A DNA stretch of 64,000 nucleotides from CBDCUW01 sp963734865 (lineage in GTDB: Bacteria; Planctomycetota; Planctomycetia; Pirellulales; Pirellulaceae). Within the stretch, counting starts at the first letter, position 1, and the number at the start of each line of letters is the position of its first letter. Below the pieces are notes generated by a model. That model made no database searches and had not been told where the DNA came from. It saw only the letters and a list, made by a program, of their open reading frames with translations. The position numbers and the translations under genes are program-made. The DNA lies in NCBI GenBank assembly GCA_963734865.1, contig CAVTIV010000023.1:1-64000 (forward strand). The letters are read 5' to 3'. Shown here piece after piece: positions 16,923-26,345 of this stretch.

Positions 16923-18509
16923 CTAAAGCGGAAACTCTTCGATTTCCGCGTACAACGGCATGTAACGATAATAGATTTCCAGAGTCATCGCGCACATCGC
17001 GGTCGTGTACAGCCGTCCGCCAACGTCGCCCCATTTGTCCTGGAAATGCCAACTACCTTTCTCGTGTCCGGCGGTGGCCTGTTTGGCTACCAGGAAATCA
17101 CGCAGCTTGGCGTTCCAGAGATCCCAATTGGGATGCCGGCTGTGATGCAGTGCCAATGTTCCGTAGTAGTCGTGATACACATTGGTCAACATCGGCCCTC
17201 GTTCGGAGAGTTTTGTCAGCGCGTTGTAAAACGGCGAATAGGCTGGTGATTCGCCCAGGTACAACATCAATGCCAAACCGATCGCGGTCGTCGTCGGCTC
17301 ACCGGGTGGGCCTTGATAACCGAACGAGTAATCTCGCTCGGTCGACGTCGAAAGCAAGAATTCTTTTGCGTCACGTAGCGTGTACGTTCCCAGCGGCGCG
17401 CCGGTGCGTTTGGCAGCCAACAGCGACATCACTTGCCAACCGGTCAACGTCGTATCACCAGGGCTTCCCGGCACGTATCCCCAGGAACCATTTTTGTGCT
17501 GAGCGACCACGGTAAACCAGGCACCACGCGAAACGAGATCGTTCAGGTCGGAGTCGCCGCGATCTCCCTTGCGGGTCATCGCGTGCGCCTCGGCAAGTGC
17601 CAGCAGCGCGATCCCGTGGCCGTACATACTGCCTTGTTGCCAATCGTACCCCGTCTCGGTTTCACCAGCGACGGCACGCAAGTAGTAGATCCCCTGGCGG
17701 ATGTTTTCGGCATAGGGACCGTCGTGGTGCGTGTATCCGGCACCGAGAAAGGCAAGCAGCGCCAGACCTGTCGCCGCGGTGGATGGCGTCACGGTGTCAC
17801 CCGATTTCTTGCTGTTTCGACATCGACCGCCACAGGGATCCAATTCCAAATTGAACGACCAACTACCGTTGGGACGTTGGTGCGCGGCGATCCACCGCAG
17901 CGCCTCCTCGACCGCTTGCTCGCTTGCCGCAGTTGCTCCGAATTTCCGTCCCCATTTGGCACGGCCCTCCGGCGTTCGGCCCGACAGACCGCCGCCAGGA
18001 AGTCGCATCAGGGGTGACGCCGACAATGAAATCCCGCCAAGCTGCAATGACGACACGAGTTCAGGGTCGATTTTTTGAACGACCGAAAGCGGTGATAGCG
18101 GCGACTCAACGGCGACGGTGGCCCTGGGGGCGATGTCCAACTTGACCGACTGCGGTGCCAGTGCGGTTTGATCGTTGAGTGATGCGTCCCTGGCCTTGAT
18201 CGCTTCCAATGTCAGCGTTGGGGTGGGTTCACCTTGTCGACTCAAAATCGCCACTCCGCCACGGTTGCCGCCACCGTAGCTAAACAGCGCCAGGACGAGC
18301 AGCAACACAGTGTGCAAAATGGCGCTGATCAAACCCGCAGGGATTCGCGGATCATCGCGCAGTCGTTGGCGTTTGCCGCGACCGCTGGCCTGCGATTCGG
18401 ATTCGGACAAATCGGTTGGCGGAACCTGAGCGTCAATCACGCTGGGGCGTGCGACCGGCGGAGCCGACTGCGAAAGGGCAGCAGCGGTCGAAAGGGTCGT
18501 GCCGGTCAT
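16923..18509 (-). CDS. TonB-like membrane anchor with alpha/alpha-toroid (prenyltransferase/squalene-oxidase-like) domain
   Basis: The protein has 528 aa. Residues 1-58 are a Pro/Ser-rich cytoplasmic tail ending in basic residues, then one membrane helix (about 59-77) that contains Ser62-x3-His66, the spacing of the Ser/His pair in TonB and TolA anchors. A Pro/Ser-rich linker leads to a helical domain (about 185-528) with repeated QW-like motifs: WIAAHQRPNGSWSF, WFTVVAQHKNGSWGY, KGSWHFQDKWGDVGGRLYTT. This is the prenyltransferase/squalene-oxidase-type toroid, probably external. The catalytic DxDD and CxxxC cyclase motifs are not evident, so an enzymatic role is unlikely. GTG at 18527 is an alternative start. 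Confidence 0.78.
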   Translation of the reverse strand: MTGTTLSTAAALSQSAPPVARPSVIDAQVPPTDLSESESQASGRGKRQRLRDDPRIPAGLISAILHTVLLLVLALFSYGGGNRGGVAILSRQGEPTPTLTLEAIKARDASLNDQTALAPQSVKLDIAPRATVAVESPLSPLSVVQKIDPELVSSLQLGGISLSASPLMRLPGGGLSGRTPEGRAKWGRKFGATAASEQAVEEALRWIAAHQRPNGSWSFNLELDPCGGRCRNSKKSGDTVTPSTAATGLALLAFLGAGYTHHDGPYAENIRQGIYYLRAVAGETETGYDWQQGSMYGHGIALLALAEAHAMTRKGDRGDSDLNDLVSRGAWFTVVAQHKNGSWGYVPGSPGDTTLTGWQVMSLLAAKRTGAPLGTYTLRDAKEFLLSTSTERDYSFGYQGPPGEPTTTAIGLALMLYLGESPAYSPFYNALTKLSERGPMLTNVYHDYYGTLALHHSRHPNWDLWNAKLRDFLVAKQATAGHEKGSWHFQDKWGDVGGRLYTTAMCAMTLEIYYRYMPLYAEIEEFPL

Positions 18510-18856
18510 TTCGGATTCGCGGTCCACTGGAGAGATCTCTTACCTCTCGACTATAGCTCGCCTGATCGCCAATCGCGGGATTTACGAGGCTGGTGGGGCA
18601 AGTTCAACGGGAAAACCCGTTCGCGGGCATCGCGTTCACGGGGATCGCATTTCACGATAGTGGGCAGCGGTCCAAAACGACCGCTTGACCTAGGGGCATC
18701 CACGAGCGTCAGCGACGCGGCCCCAGCGAAAATTGAAACCGAACACCAATGGCTGGGTCAGCGCGGCCTGAGCCGCCGTTTGTCCCAGCCGCCGTTTGTC
18801 CCAGCCGGCCTGGACACGACCGGGCTGGACACGACCGGCCTGGGGATACGACCGGC
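18510..18856. other. Intergenic region with GC-rich tandem repeats
   Basis: No gene is seen. The right end (about 18774-18856) holds two copies of a 16-nt unit containing GCCGTTTGTCCCA, followed by two to three copies of CCTGGACACGACCGG-like 15-mers that run right up to the stop codon of the DUF1501 gene. The left part should contain the promoter of the leftward toroid-domain gene. Confidence 0.5.
18774..18856. repeat. Two adjacent short tandem repeat families
   Basis: GCCGCCGTTTGTCCCA occurs twice in tandem, then GGCCTGGACACGACCGG, GGCTGGACACGACCGG and GGCCTGGGGATACGACCGG follow. The array ends directly at the DUF1501 gene stop codon, so it would lie in that gene's 3' untranslated region. 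Confidence 0.8.
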
Positions 18857-20149
18857 CTACGCCAGCAGCGCTTGGATCGGATCGCCATCACCACCGATCT
18901 TGAAGGGACGTCCGTTGGGCGCGAATCGCTCTTGATCCAGCGGCAGTCCGGCCGCGGCGGCGATCGTTCGGTTGAAATCGGACACCGAGACATGATCCTT
19001 GGATACCGAAAATCCCTTCTCATCCGAGGCGCCGTAAACCTGTCCCCCTTTGATTCCCGCGCCGGCCAGCAAGCTGCAGAATGCGCCGGGGTGATGGTCT
19101 CGTCCTCCGTTGACATTCAGTTTCGGTTTGCGGCCGAATTCGGTGGTCAACACGATCAGGGTTTCGTCCAGCAGCCCTTTGCTATGCAGGTCACGCATCA
19201 AGTTACCCACCGCTGTGTCGACGTGATCGGCCTTCTCGTTCAAGCTGGTGTAGAGATCTTGATGCATGTCCCAACCGCCATAGTTGACTTCGACGAATCG
19301 CGCGCCGGCCTGCACCAATCGGCGGGCGAGCAAACATCCTTGGCCCAGTTGATTTTTTCCGTAGGCGTCCTGGATCTCTTTCTTTTCGTCCTTGATATCG
19401 AACACCTTCAACTGCTCGCTGCCCATCAACCGCTTTGCTTCACCGTAAAGTTGGTTGTAGGCCTGGACGCGAGAGTTGTGCCGATTCGTTTGGAACGCTT
19501 CATCAAACTTGCTGGCCAAGGTCAACCGTCGATGGAACAGTTCTTCGGGCAGGTACGATGGCAGTTTCGTATTTTGCAGCCCGGCGCTGGCGTTGGGGAT
19601 CGGCACTGGCGAGAGCGATGGCTCGAGGAATCCGGCGCCAGGGTGAGAGTTGCTGGGACCGATCAGATAGTTGCCGGGTAATTCTTGGTTCAGCCGTCCG
19701 GTTTCGGAGACCATCCACGCGCCCATCGCGGGATGCTCGATGCTGTTGAGCTTCTTGTAGGAAGTCCGCATCAAGTACTTTCCCTTGTCGTGCGCGCCGG
19801 TTTCGGTACTGAGAGACCGCACCACGGCGATCGCGCCAGCCAGATAAGCGAGCTTTGGAAAACGGTCGCCATACTGAATGCCGGGCACTCGCGTCTGGAT
19901 GGGCTTGGTCTCACCCGCCTCTTCCACGCCGACCTTGGGGTCAAACGTATCCAGATGAGTCATCGCTCCATCCATGAACAGATAGATGATGTGTTTGGCT
20001 TTACCGGGAGGCGTCGGCGCAGCCGCTTGGGCTTCGCCGAACAGTCCCGGCGCGGCAACGGAACCGGCGAAGGTCACTCCCAACGTCTGGCGAGCTACCA
20101 TTTTCATGAAACTGCGGCGATCTTCGCTGCTGTAGTCCGGTCGAGCCAT
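18857..20149 (-). CDS. DUF1501 (sulfatase-like fold) exported protein
   Basis: The product has 430 aa. A Tat-like leader (RRSFMKMVARQTLGVTFAGS) precedes a DUF1501 domain of the alkaline-phosphatase/sulfatase superfamily: IIYLFMDGAMTHLDTFDPK near the start, GAHDKGKYLMRTSYK, a middle ARFVEVNYGGWDMHQ and a late VLTTEFGRKPKLNVNGGRDHHPGAF. The biochemical role is unknown; in planctomycetes DUF1501 genes are usually paired with DUF1549/DUF1553 genes, as here (95 bp apart, same strand). A shared role in extracellular polymer use is often proposed but not shown. Confidence 0.9.
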   Translation of the reverse strand: MARPDYSSEDRRSFMKMVARQTLGVTFAGSVAAPGLFGEAQAAAPTPPGKAKHIIYLFMDGAMTHLDTFDPKVGVEEAGETKPIQTRVPGIQYGDRFPKLAYLAGAIAVVRSLSTETGAHDKGKYLMRTSYKKLNSIEHPAMGAWMVSETGRLNQELPGNYLIGPSNSHPGAGFLEPSLSPVPIPNASAGLQNTKLPSYLPEELFHRRLTLASKFDEAFQTNRHNSRVQAYNQLYGEAKRLMGSEQLKVFDIKDEKKEIQDAYGKNQLGQGCLLARRLVQAGARFVEVNYGGWDMHQDLYTSLNEKADHVDTAVGNLMRDLHSKGLLDETLIVLTTEFGRKPKLNVNGGRDHHPGAFCSLLAGAGIKGGQVYGASDEKGFSVSKDHVSVSDFNRTIAAAAGLPLDQERFAPNGRPFKIGGDGDPIQALLA

Positions 20150-20243
20150 ATTTAGGTTTTCCGATGGAGGAGCGATCGTTGTCGGTGGGACGCCGTCGGC
20201 TGGGAGCAGGTTTTCAATCCAGAGCCGGCACTGTTTTTGAGAT

Positions 20244-22217
20244 TCATTGAACGAACAAGAATTCGCGAGTATTCAACAGCCCCCAAATGATGTTGCCGTA
20301 ACCGACGCCGTCCAGTCGTGTTTTCGACAGTTCGCTGGCGGCGATCCGGCGATCCACCGAGTTGGGCTGTCTCGTCAAGACACTCACAAAGATCGCACTG
20401 ATGCGATCCTTGGTGTTGTCAATCGCCAGGACGTTGTCGACGATTGCCGAACCGGCTTCCAGCATCACGTGGGTGATCGGTCCGTTGAACATCGCCAGAA
20501 TTTGCGGCACGGTCGCCTCCTGCTGGGCTGCGTTGATCGTTTCACGATTGCCTTGTCCAAACTGGCGGAGGAAATGGTCGGCCGGGACCGGAGCGGGCAG
20601 CTCGCTGGCACGACACAAGACATTGCCTTTGTAGGCGTGTTGGTTCAGTGTCCGCTTGTATTGCCCCATGAAGTACGTTTCGCCAAACCTTTCCGACATC
20701 TGCTTGACTGTGTTGTAGTTGGCAGTGCCAAAGTCGATGTCCACGATCGGCGCCATCTCCTCGGCCGTCGGACGTTGGAACGGCCAAGGATTTTGGACGG
20801 CGAGCGTCAAAATCGAATCCCATACCTGTTCGGCCGTCATCCGCCGAACCGTGGGTCCGGGAAAGTAATACATCTCGCCGCTGGTGATGTCATAGTCACT
20901 CGCTTGACGCTGATAAGTGTCGCTGTACAGGATCATCCGCATCAGTTCTTTCAGGTCGAAGTCGCTGCGGATCAATTCGTCACACAGAAAGTCCATCAGC
21001 TCGTCGTTGACGCAGGGGTTTTCGTCACAGAAGTCGTCGACCGGTTCGACCATGGCGACGCCGAAAAACCGTTTCCATATTCGATTGCTCACCGTCTTGC
21101 TGAACTGACGATTCTCGGGGCTGGTGACCCAGGCGGCGAATTGTTCCCGCGGGGAACTGTTTCCAGCCGATGTCGGCACCTCTCCCCACAACACAGCCGG
21201 CTTGACCAGATCGTTGGGCTTGGCATCTTCGTAGGCGTAGTCATGTGGCAAACGGATCGACGCTTTGACTTCGCTGACGCTATAGGTATTGGCTCGCGCG
21301 AGCCGTTGGAATTGGCCCGGCACCCGACCTTTGGCGTAATGATTTCGGGCTTCGTTGATCAGCAAGTTGGCCGGATTCTGTTTGTCGTAACCGGGCGAGC
21401 CGCGTTGGATCCGCGTCCGAGTGCCGGCGGTGAATGCGGCCAGCTGGTAAAATTGGTACTGCGTCCACTGGTCGAACGGATGGTCATGACATTGAGCGCA
21501 GCCGACCTGAGTCCCCAAGAACACACGAACCGTGTTGTCGATGTAGGGCAGTGGCATGCCGTCATCACGGAGCTGATAACCGACCGCAGGGTCTTCCCAC
21601 GTCTTACCGTTCGCAGTGAGCATTTCATACACCCACTGGTCGTATTTTTTGTTGCTGCGGATCGAATCCTTGACATAGGCCAAAAAAGGGTCGGCAACGA
21701 TGTTCGCCTGTGGACGCTCGACCAGCCGAAGCGTGTCGGCCCACAGGTTGTACATATTGCTGACGTAGTCGGGACTGCCAAGTAACTCGTCGATCAAGTC
21801 CGCTCGCCGATTGGGATCCTCGGACTCGAGAAACTTGGTCGCCTCGTCGAGCGTGGGAATTCTGCCGCCGACGTCCAGGTAGACGCGTCGCAAGAAGACT
21901 TCGTCGCTGGCCAACGGATTGGGTCGCTGACCTTCGGAAATGAGCTTCGCTTCGACGATCGTATCCAACCGGTGCGCTTGCTGGGCGATCGTCTGGCGGC
22001 TACTCGAATTGACCGCAGCGACATTCATCTCCACCTTGCGTTTCGTGCGAACGCTAGCGGGAAGGTTGATTTTGACCGGTTTGGGGGCAGCCGCGTTTGC
22101 CTTTCGCTGCTGGGCAACCGCGAGTCCGGGCTGGGTGACCCAGGCGATCACGGCCAACGCCGCGACAAAGATGGCCAAACGGGGCAGGGTCGGTCGTGTC
22201 GATAGCCGATTCGTCAT
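20244..22217 (-). CDS. DUF1549/DUF1553 exported protein
   Basis: The product has 657 aa. The signal peptide runs from MTNRLSTRP to about residue 37. The DUF1549 part has FLRRVYLDVGGRIPT and DELLGSPDYVSNMYNLWADTLR. It is followed by GCAQCHDHPFDQWTQ, a CxxCH that resembles a c-type haem site but is a fixed part of this family. The DUF1553 part has FSKTVSNRIWKRFFG, DLKELMRMILYSDTYQRQAS and PTVRRMTAEQVWDSIL, and ends with ILTRQPN-like and LLNTREFLFVQ motifs. Biochemical function is unknown. It is the upstream partner of the DUF1501 gene and they probably form one transcription unit. ATG 22217 is chosen over TTG 22226. Confidence 0.9.
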   Translation of the reverse strand: MTNRLSTRPTLPRLAIFVAALAVIAWVTQPGLAVAQQRKANAAAPKPVKINLPASVRTKRKVEMNVAAVNSSSRQTIAQQAHRLDTIVEAKLISEGQRPNPLASDEVFLRRVYLDVGGRIPTLDEATKFLESEDPNRRADLIDELLGSPDYVSNMYNLWADTLRLVERPQANIVADPFLAYVKDSIRSNKKYDQWVYEMLTANGKTWEDPAVGYQLRDDGMPLPYIDNTVRVFLGTQVGCAQCHDHPFDQWTQYQFYQLAAFTAGTRTRIQRGSPGYDKQNPANLLINEARNHYAKGRVPGQFQRLARANTYSVSEVKASIRLPHDYAYEDAKPNDLVKPAVLWGEVPTSAGNSSPREQFAAWVTSPENRQFSKTVSNRIWKRFFGVAMVEPVDDFCDENPCVNDELMDFLCDELIRSDFDLKELMRMILYSDTYQRQASDYDITSGEMYYFPGPTVRRMTAEQVWDSILTLAVQNPWPFQRPTAEEMAPIVDIDFGTANYNTVKQMSERFGETYFMGQYKRTLNQHAYKGNVLCRASELPAPVPADHFLRQFGQGNRETINAAQQEATVPQILAMFNGPITHVMLEAGSAIVDNVLAIDNTKDRISAIFVSVLTRQPNSVDRRIAASELSKTRLDGVGYGNIIWGLLNTREFLFVQ

Positions 22218-22404
22218 GAGATCCAATTGCGTCAGGGATGGGCTAGAAGGAGGGGGGATCTGGAAAAGCGCCCCCCGCAGTCCCGCTTTAGAACCAGAGG
22301 CTGCTACTATGATAATCGATCCAACACCATCACAGCCTCGTCTTCAATAAGAACGCGGTCGATCGGGTGGTGAACCCGCTCGTTGCCCGCACAATCCCAC
22401 TGGC

Positions 22405-23229
22405 ATGCCTGAATCACCAGCAAACTGGCCAGACCCATTTCGTTTGACCGGTCACCGCGCCCTGGTCACCGGCGGTACCCAAGGCGTGGGGGCCGCGATC
22501 GCAGTTGCCATTGCCCGCGCCGGTGCCGACGTGTTGTTGGTGGGATTGCATGATGACGACTGGGCAAAGCAAACGATTGCCGATTGTCGCGGGGCTGGCG
22601 TGCGGGCTGAGTTGATCACCATCGACTTGGCCCAGCCTCCCGAAAACTACATCGACGAATTGATCCGTGCAGCCGGGCAACGGATGACCGGAATCGACCT
22701 GCTGGTCAACAATGCGGGCACGTATGTGGACACCCCCTTTCTGCAGATGGATTTCTCGCGGTACATGCAGACGCTGCACCTGAACGTCACGTCGGGCTAT
22801 TTTTTGACTCAGGCATTCGCCAAAGGTTGGGTCCAAAAGGGCGTTGCCGGGCGAGTCCTGTTCACCGGATCCATCAACGGACTGCTTGCCGAACCCGATC
22901 ACACGGCGTACGACACCAGCAAGGGGGCAGTCGCCGCCATGGTTCGATCGCTCTGCGTCGCACTGGCGCCACACCGGATCCGCGTCAACGCGATGGCCCC
23001 GGGACTGGTCCGCACGCCATTGACCGATGCGTTGAACCAGGACGCCCGATTGGATGCCTGGATGAAACTGCACACGCCCAACGGAACGGTTCCCGGGCCG
23101 GAGGTATGCGGGGGTGCCGCCGTGTTCCTGCTATCCGATGCAGCCGAGCACATTCACGGGCAAACGTTATTGGTCGATGGTGGCATGAGCGTCTGGCAAC
23201 AACCCGATGCGCCGGCAAGCTGGCGCTAG
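22405..23229 (+). CDS. Short-chain dehydrogenase/reductase (SDR)
   Basis: The protein has 274 aa with a classical SDR fold: the TGGTQGVG cofactor loop near residue 22, NNAG, a catalytic Ser in FTGSINGL, Tyr-x3-Lys in YDTSKG, then RVNAMAPGLVRTPL and a C-terminal LLVDGGMSVW. The substrate cannot be deduced; sequence style resembles sugar/polyol or gluconate 5-dehydrogenase-like SDRs. Its stop codon shares the CTAG tetramer with the stop of the convergent SMP-30 gene. Confidence 0.9.
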   Translation: MPESPANWPDPFRLTGHRALVTGGTQGVGAAIAVAIARAGADVLLVGLHDDDWAKQTIADCRGAGVRAELITIDLAQPPENYIDELIRAAGQRMTGIDLLVNNAGTYVDTPFLQMDFSRYMQTLHLNVTSGYFLTQAFAKGWVQKGVAGRVLFTGSINGLLAEPDHTAYDTSKGAVAAMVRSLCVALAPHRIRVNAMAPGLVRTPLTDALNQDARLDAWMKLHTPNGTVPGPEVCGGAAVFLLSDAAEHIHGQTLLVDGGMSVWQQPDAPASWR

Positions 23230-24174
23230 TTTGGCTTCAGTCCGGCGATCGGCATGGTCACGCGATAGAGCGCTGTTCGGGCGGTGACGTACATCGTTTT
23301 TCGGTCCTCGCCCGCAAAGGTCACGTTGGCCGGCTGCTGGGGAAACGTGACCAATCCTCGCTGCTGGCCATCGCTGGAGAAGATTTCGACGCCGAGATTG
23401 GTCGTGATATAGACATTCCCTTGGACATCCACCGTCATGCCATCGCCACCGGTATCCTGTTTGCCCTCGGGCTGTGTCAAACGGCAAAACGTTCTTCCGC
23501 CAGAGATGCTGCCGGGACCTTCAACGTCGTACACCAGCATCTCGGCTTGCTGGCTGGGAATGACATAGAGCCGCTTGGCGTCGGGTGACAAGCCAATTCC
23601 GTTGGGCGCGGCGATGTTCCCGGTGACACGAGAAACTTCACCGGCGGCGCTGATGTAATAGACCGCCTGGACGCCTTGCGGCAGCGGTTGAGGGGCGAGA
23701 AAAAGTGGATCGGTGAAATAGATGCCGCCGCTGGGATCGATCACCAGATCATTGGGAGCGTTGAAGCGTTTGCCACCGTACTGGCTAGCCAGCGCGGTCG
23801 ATTTACCTGAATCAACATCGCGAGAAACCACCTGACCATCCATTTGGCATACGAGCATCCGGCCATCGGCGGCGATCATGATCCCATTGGCATGTCCCGA
23901 TTCGGTGGTCACCGCGGTCAGCTTGCCATCGATGCTCCATCGATAAATCGTCGTACTGGGAATGTCCGTAAAATAGAGTGCGCCGCGGATCCCAAGCCGG
24001 ACCTTCGGTGAAGGTCAATCCGTCGCGAACCGTTTCGACTCTGCCAGTCGGCCTGATCGCCGTTGGCTTGGTTGCCTCTTGGGCCCAGGTCATCGGAACA
24101 AGTGCAGCCACCAGCAACCACCCTGCAGCGACTGGAACGGAGCGAACAACAGCAGCAATCGTCATCGAATTCAT
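23226..24174 (-). pseudogene. SMP-30/gluconolactonase-like exported protein, interrupted by a 1-base insertion
   Basis: The N-terminal frame starts at ATG 24174 with a signal peptide (MNSMTIAAVVRSVPVAAGWLLVAALVPMTWA) and reaches RDGLTFTEGPAWDPR. There the frame is lost; removing one base (the CC at 23983-23984 on the plus strand) continues as ALYFTDIPSTTIYRWSIDGKL...TTESGHANG and then the conserved body (FNAPNDLVIDPSGGIYFTDP, GGDGMTVDVQGNVYITT). The restored protein has about 315 residues and is a six-bladed propeller of the SMP-30/LRE family, which hydrolyses sugar lactones with a bound divalent metal. The intact remainder makes a sequencing insertion as likely as a real mutation. It is convergent with the SDR gene. 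Confidence 0.8.
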
Positions 24175-24548
24175 CCTCGGGGGTTGGTGAACGGAAAGAC
24201 GGTCCGGGGTGTGTGAAAACCGGATGTGTCGTCCAACCGAAAATTTGGGGTGGGCGCGGTCACGATCGCGCCGCAGGGGGGGGAGAGGGGGGGCGAGTTG
24301 ACAACTCTTCGGCGGTGACGGACCAGCTTCGTGGGGCAATTATTTCGACAACCTTTCCAGTTTCAGGGAGACTTTTTATTGAATGGTACTCGGCAATCGG
24401 GGAAGATCACCGGATTGGATGCAATTATTGACGTCCAGGGTGGTGCTAGGCTCGGCTAATGGTCGTTTCCGCCTCTTAATGGAGATGTTGTTTTACTCGA
24501 GGGGAAGGGTCCCCGGATATTTTTCTTTTCGACTTGGAGGGAGTTCTG
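24175..24548. other. Intergenic region, 374 bp, between divergent genes
   Basis: This holds the divergent promoters of the SMP-30 gene and the first DUF1559 gene. There is a G-rich segment (about 24274-24297) and, from 24460, a leader resembling that of the second DUF1559 gene. No other gene is seen. Confidence 0.5.
24460..24548 (+). promoter_or_regulatory. Leader of DUF1559 gene 1, with hairpin, U-run and Shine-Dalgarno
   Basis: The leader opens with TGGTCGTTTCCGCCTCTTAA, which matches TGGTTTCGGCCTCCTAAGG at 26346, in both cases 89-90 nt before the start codon. It continues with a short GGGA/TCCC hairpin, an ATTTTTCTTTT run and the Shine-Dalgarno GGAGGGA. The shared layout in two genes suggests a common 5' untranslated regulatory element, possibly an attenuator. 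Confidence 0.45.
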
Positions 24549-25814
24549 ATGTTGATACGCGACAAACGCGCAGGTGGATTCACGTTGGTGGAACTGCTGG
24601 TTGTCATTGCCATCATTGGCGTTTTGGTGGGTCTGTTGCTGCCGGCGGTGCAAGCGGCTCGAGAGGCGGCGCGGCGGATGAGCTGCAGCAATAATTTCAA
24701 GCAAATTGGTTTGGCCATCCACAATTACCACAGTGCCTACAAGCAGTTGCCCATTCATGGTGCCGGCACCGACAGCCCTGGTGGCTCCGCGCCGCCCTTC
24801 GGCAGCAGTGGACCGACGGTGAATTGGTGGGCAAATTACTCTCACGCCAACGCTTGGCGATTGAGTGCCCTGGTCGGCTTGACCCCGTTCTTTGAGCAGC
24901 AATCGGTTTGGGAACAGATCGTCAACCCGAACTCGCGGGACGCCTCGAACCCGAGTACCGTCTACAGCCCACCGTGGCCTCCGATGGGACCGGTCCCCAG
25001 CCAGGCTCGTTACATCCCCTGGGTCACGGAGATTCCGACGCTTCGCTGCCCCAGTGACCCGGGTGTTGGTCTTCCGGCGTTGGGACGCACCAATTACGCC
25101 GCCTGTCTGGGAGACTCGTATTACTGGTCCATTCAAGGACCGAAGCAACTCAATGCGACCACGGGGAAACGGGAGGCGAATTCCGGCTGGTCGCAACATT
25201 CACGGGCTGCCGAGCGTGGCCTGTTTGTGCTGCATAGTGCATCGAAGTTCCGCAACGTTCTGGACGGCTTGTCCAACACGATCGCGATGGGTGAAATCGC
25301 GACCGACTTGGGTGACCGGGATATTCGGACGATCGCCGATCACGAACCGACTCAGGCGATCAACTTGATTCGCGACAACCCCAAGTGGTGTGCAGACCAG
25401 GGTTACATCGATCCGAAACGGCCTCAGTTCTGGAGCCAAAGCATTCCGGTCTGGGGTGTGACCAATGGACGAGGCTATCGTTGGGCAAGCCATCGGATGG
25501 AAATGTCGGGAATGCATACCATCCTTCCCCCCAATGCCGAACTCTGCGCTCAACGGAATCCGGGAGGCCGAACGGTCTGTCCGCCATCGAGTCGTCACCA
25601 GGGTGGTGCTCACATCTTGATGGCCGATGGCGCGGTGGTGTTCATGACCGACTCGGTGGAAGCTGGCAATAGCCGTTCGCCGATGGTTTGGCGAAACGGC
25701 TCGACGGTGGGCCCGCCGTCCAACGTTCCGGGCTCACCGAGTCCTTACGGGCTGTGGGGTGCACTTGGCACGAGAGCGAGTAAGGAAACGATTGAAGAGC
25801 AACTGAATCAATAA
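24549..25814 (+). CDS. DUF1559 prepilin-like protein, copy 1
   Basis: The 421-aa protein has a class III prepilin N-terminus: a short basic leader (MLIRDKRAGG), then FTLVELLVVIAIIGVLVG with the conserved Glu at +5, followed by AAREAARRMSCSNNFKQIGLAIHNYH, the hallmark of planctomycete DUF1559 proteins. The C-terminal part has the H-x-G9-type segment HILMADGAVVFMTD that gives the family its name. Prepilin peptidase should cut after the Gly; the product is probably a pseudopilin or surface fibre subunit, but no member is well characterised. ATG 24549 has a strong GGAGGGA Shine-Dalgarno. It differs from copy 2 at only about 32 of 421 residues. Confidence 0.92.
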   Translation: MLIRDKRAGGFTLVELLVVIAIIGVLVGLLLPAVQAAREAARRMSCSNNFKQIGLAIHNYHSAYKQLPIHGAGTDSPGGSAPPFGSSGPTVNWWANYSHANAWRLSALVGLTPFFEQQSVWEQIVNPNSRDASNPSTVYSPPWPPMGPVPSQARYIPWVTEIPTLRCPSDPGVGLPALGRTNYAACLGDSYYWSIQGPKQLNATTGKREANSGWSQHSRAAERGLFVLHSASKFRNVLDGLSNTIAMGEIATDLGDRDIRTIADHEPTQAINLIRDNPKWCADQGYIDPKRPQFWSQSIPVWGVTNGRGYRWASHRMEMSGMHTILPPNAELCAQRNPGGRTVCPPSSRHQGGAHILMADGAVVFMTDSVEAGNSRSPMVWRNGSTVGPPSNVPGSPSPYGLWGALGTRASKETIEEQLNQ

Positions 25815-25838
25815 GTGGCGGTTTCTCTGCTAACATTC

Positions 25839-25875
25839 ATGCCTCGACTTCCAGTGGAAGTCGAGGCATTCTTCG
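25839..25875 (+). terminator. Intrinsic terminator after DUF1559 copy 1
   Basis: A perfect 14-bp stem (ATGCCTCGACTTCC / GGAAGTCGAGGCAT) with a 3-nt AGT loop lies 25 bp after the stop codon, followed by a short T/C-rich run. A related hairpin follows copy 2. Confidence 0.85.
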
Positions 25876-26001
25876 TCGGTCTCGCAGGCGGCGGACAGAT
25901 GCGATAGTTTTTTGTCACGATCTCACGATGTCTTGTGCCTTCACGCCTTACGCCTTCGCGTGAGCGCGGCATTGGACGACTCACTGATGAGGAATTGAAA
26001 A

Positions 26002-26199
26002 GTGAAACGAGTATTTGCGATCTGCTTATTCGCGGGGTTCATTGCGACTGCCATGACCGGCTGCGGTACCCCCGAGCCATCCAACATGCTGGAGGGCGCC
26101 GACCAAACCGCGCTCGAACAATATGAAGCGGCGATCGCGGCAGAAGAAGCCGCATTGAACGCGGATCCGGATGACGGCAGCGGCGGCACGAGCGAGTAG
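26002..26199 (+). CDS. Small lipoprotein between the two DUF1559 genes
   Basis: The 65-aa product starts with GTG and has a lipoprotein signal (MKRVFAICLFAGFIATAMTGC, predicted cut before Cys20). The mature part is only ~46 residues and acidic (a run of AAEEAAL...DPDDGSGG). GAGGAATTG, about 10 nt before the start, may act as Shine-Dalgarno. Short lipoproteins of this sort commonly lie next to DUF1559 genes in planctomycetes; the connection suggests an assembly or anchoring role, which is inferred only. There is no terminator between it and copy 2. Confidence 0.8.
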   Translation: MKRVFAICLFAGFIATAMTGCGTPEPSNMLEGADQTALEQYEAAIAAEEAALNADPDDGSGGTSE

Positions 26200-26345
26200 C
26201 ACGGTTGCTCGCCATCTGGTCCGGCCTGCGAACAACGCAGGCCGGACCAAGAAGCGTCGCCCAAGAGAGTTTGTTGATTGAACGAACAGAGTTTTGCGAA
26301 AACCCAATTATTGGAGATTCAAGGGGGGTTAGGTCCCTTTTAAGA

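Noticed and set aside
21480..21500. CxxCH in the DUF1549 protein as evidence of a cytochrome c
   Set aside because: GCAQCHDHPFDQW is an invariant part of the DUF1549/DUF1553 family, and one motif alone does not establish haem attachment.
20247..21785. 512-aa open frame on the plus strand opposite the DUF1549 gene
   Set aside because: The DUF1549/DUF1553 frame has clear family motifs; the opposite frame has none and starts within the other gene's stop region.
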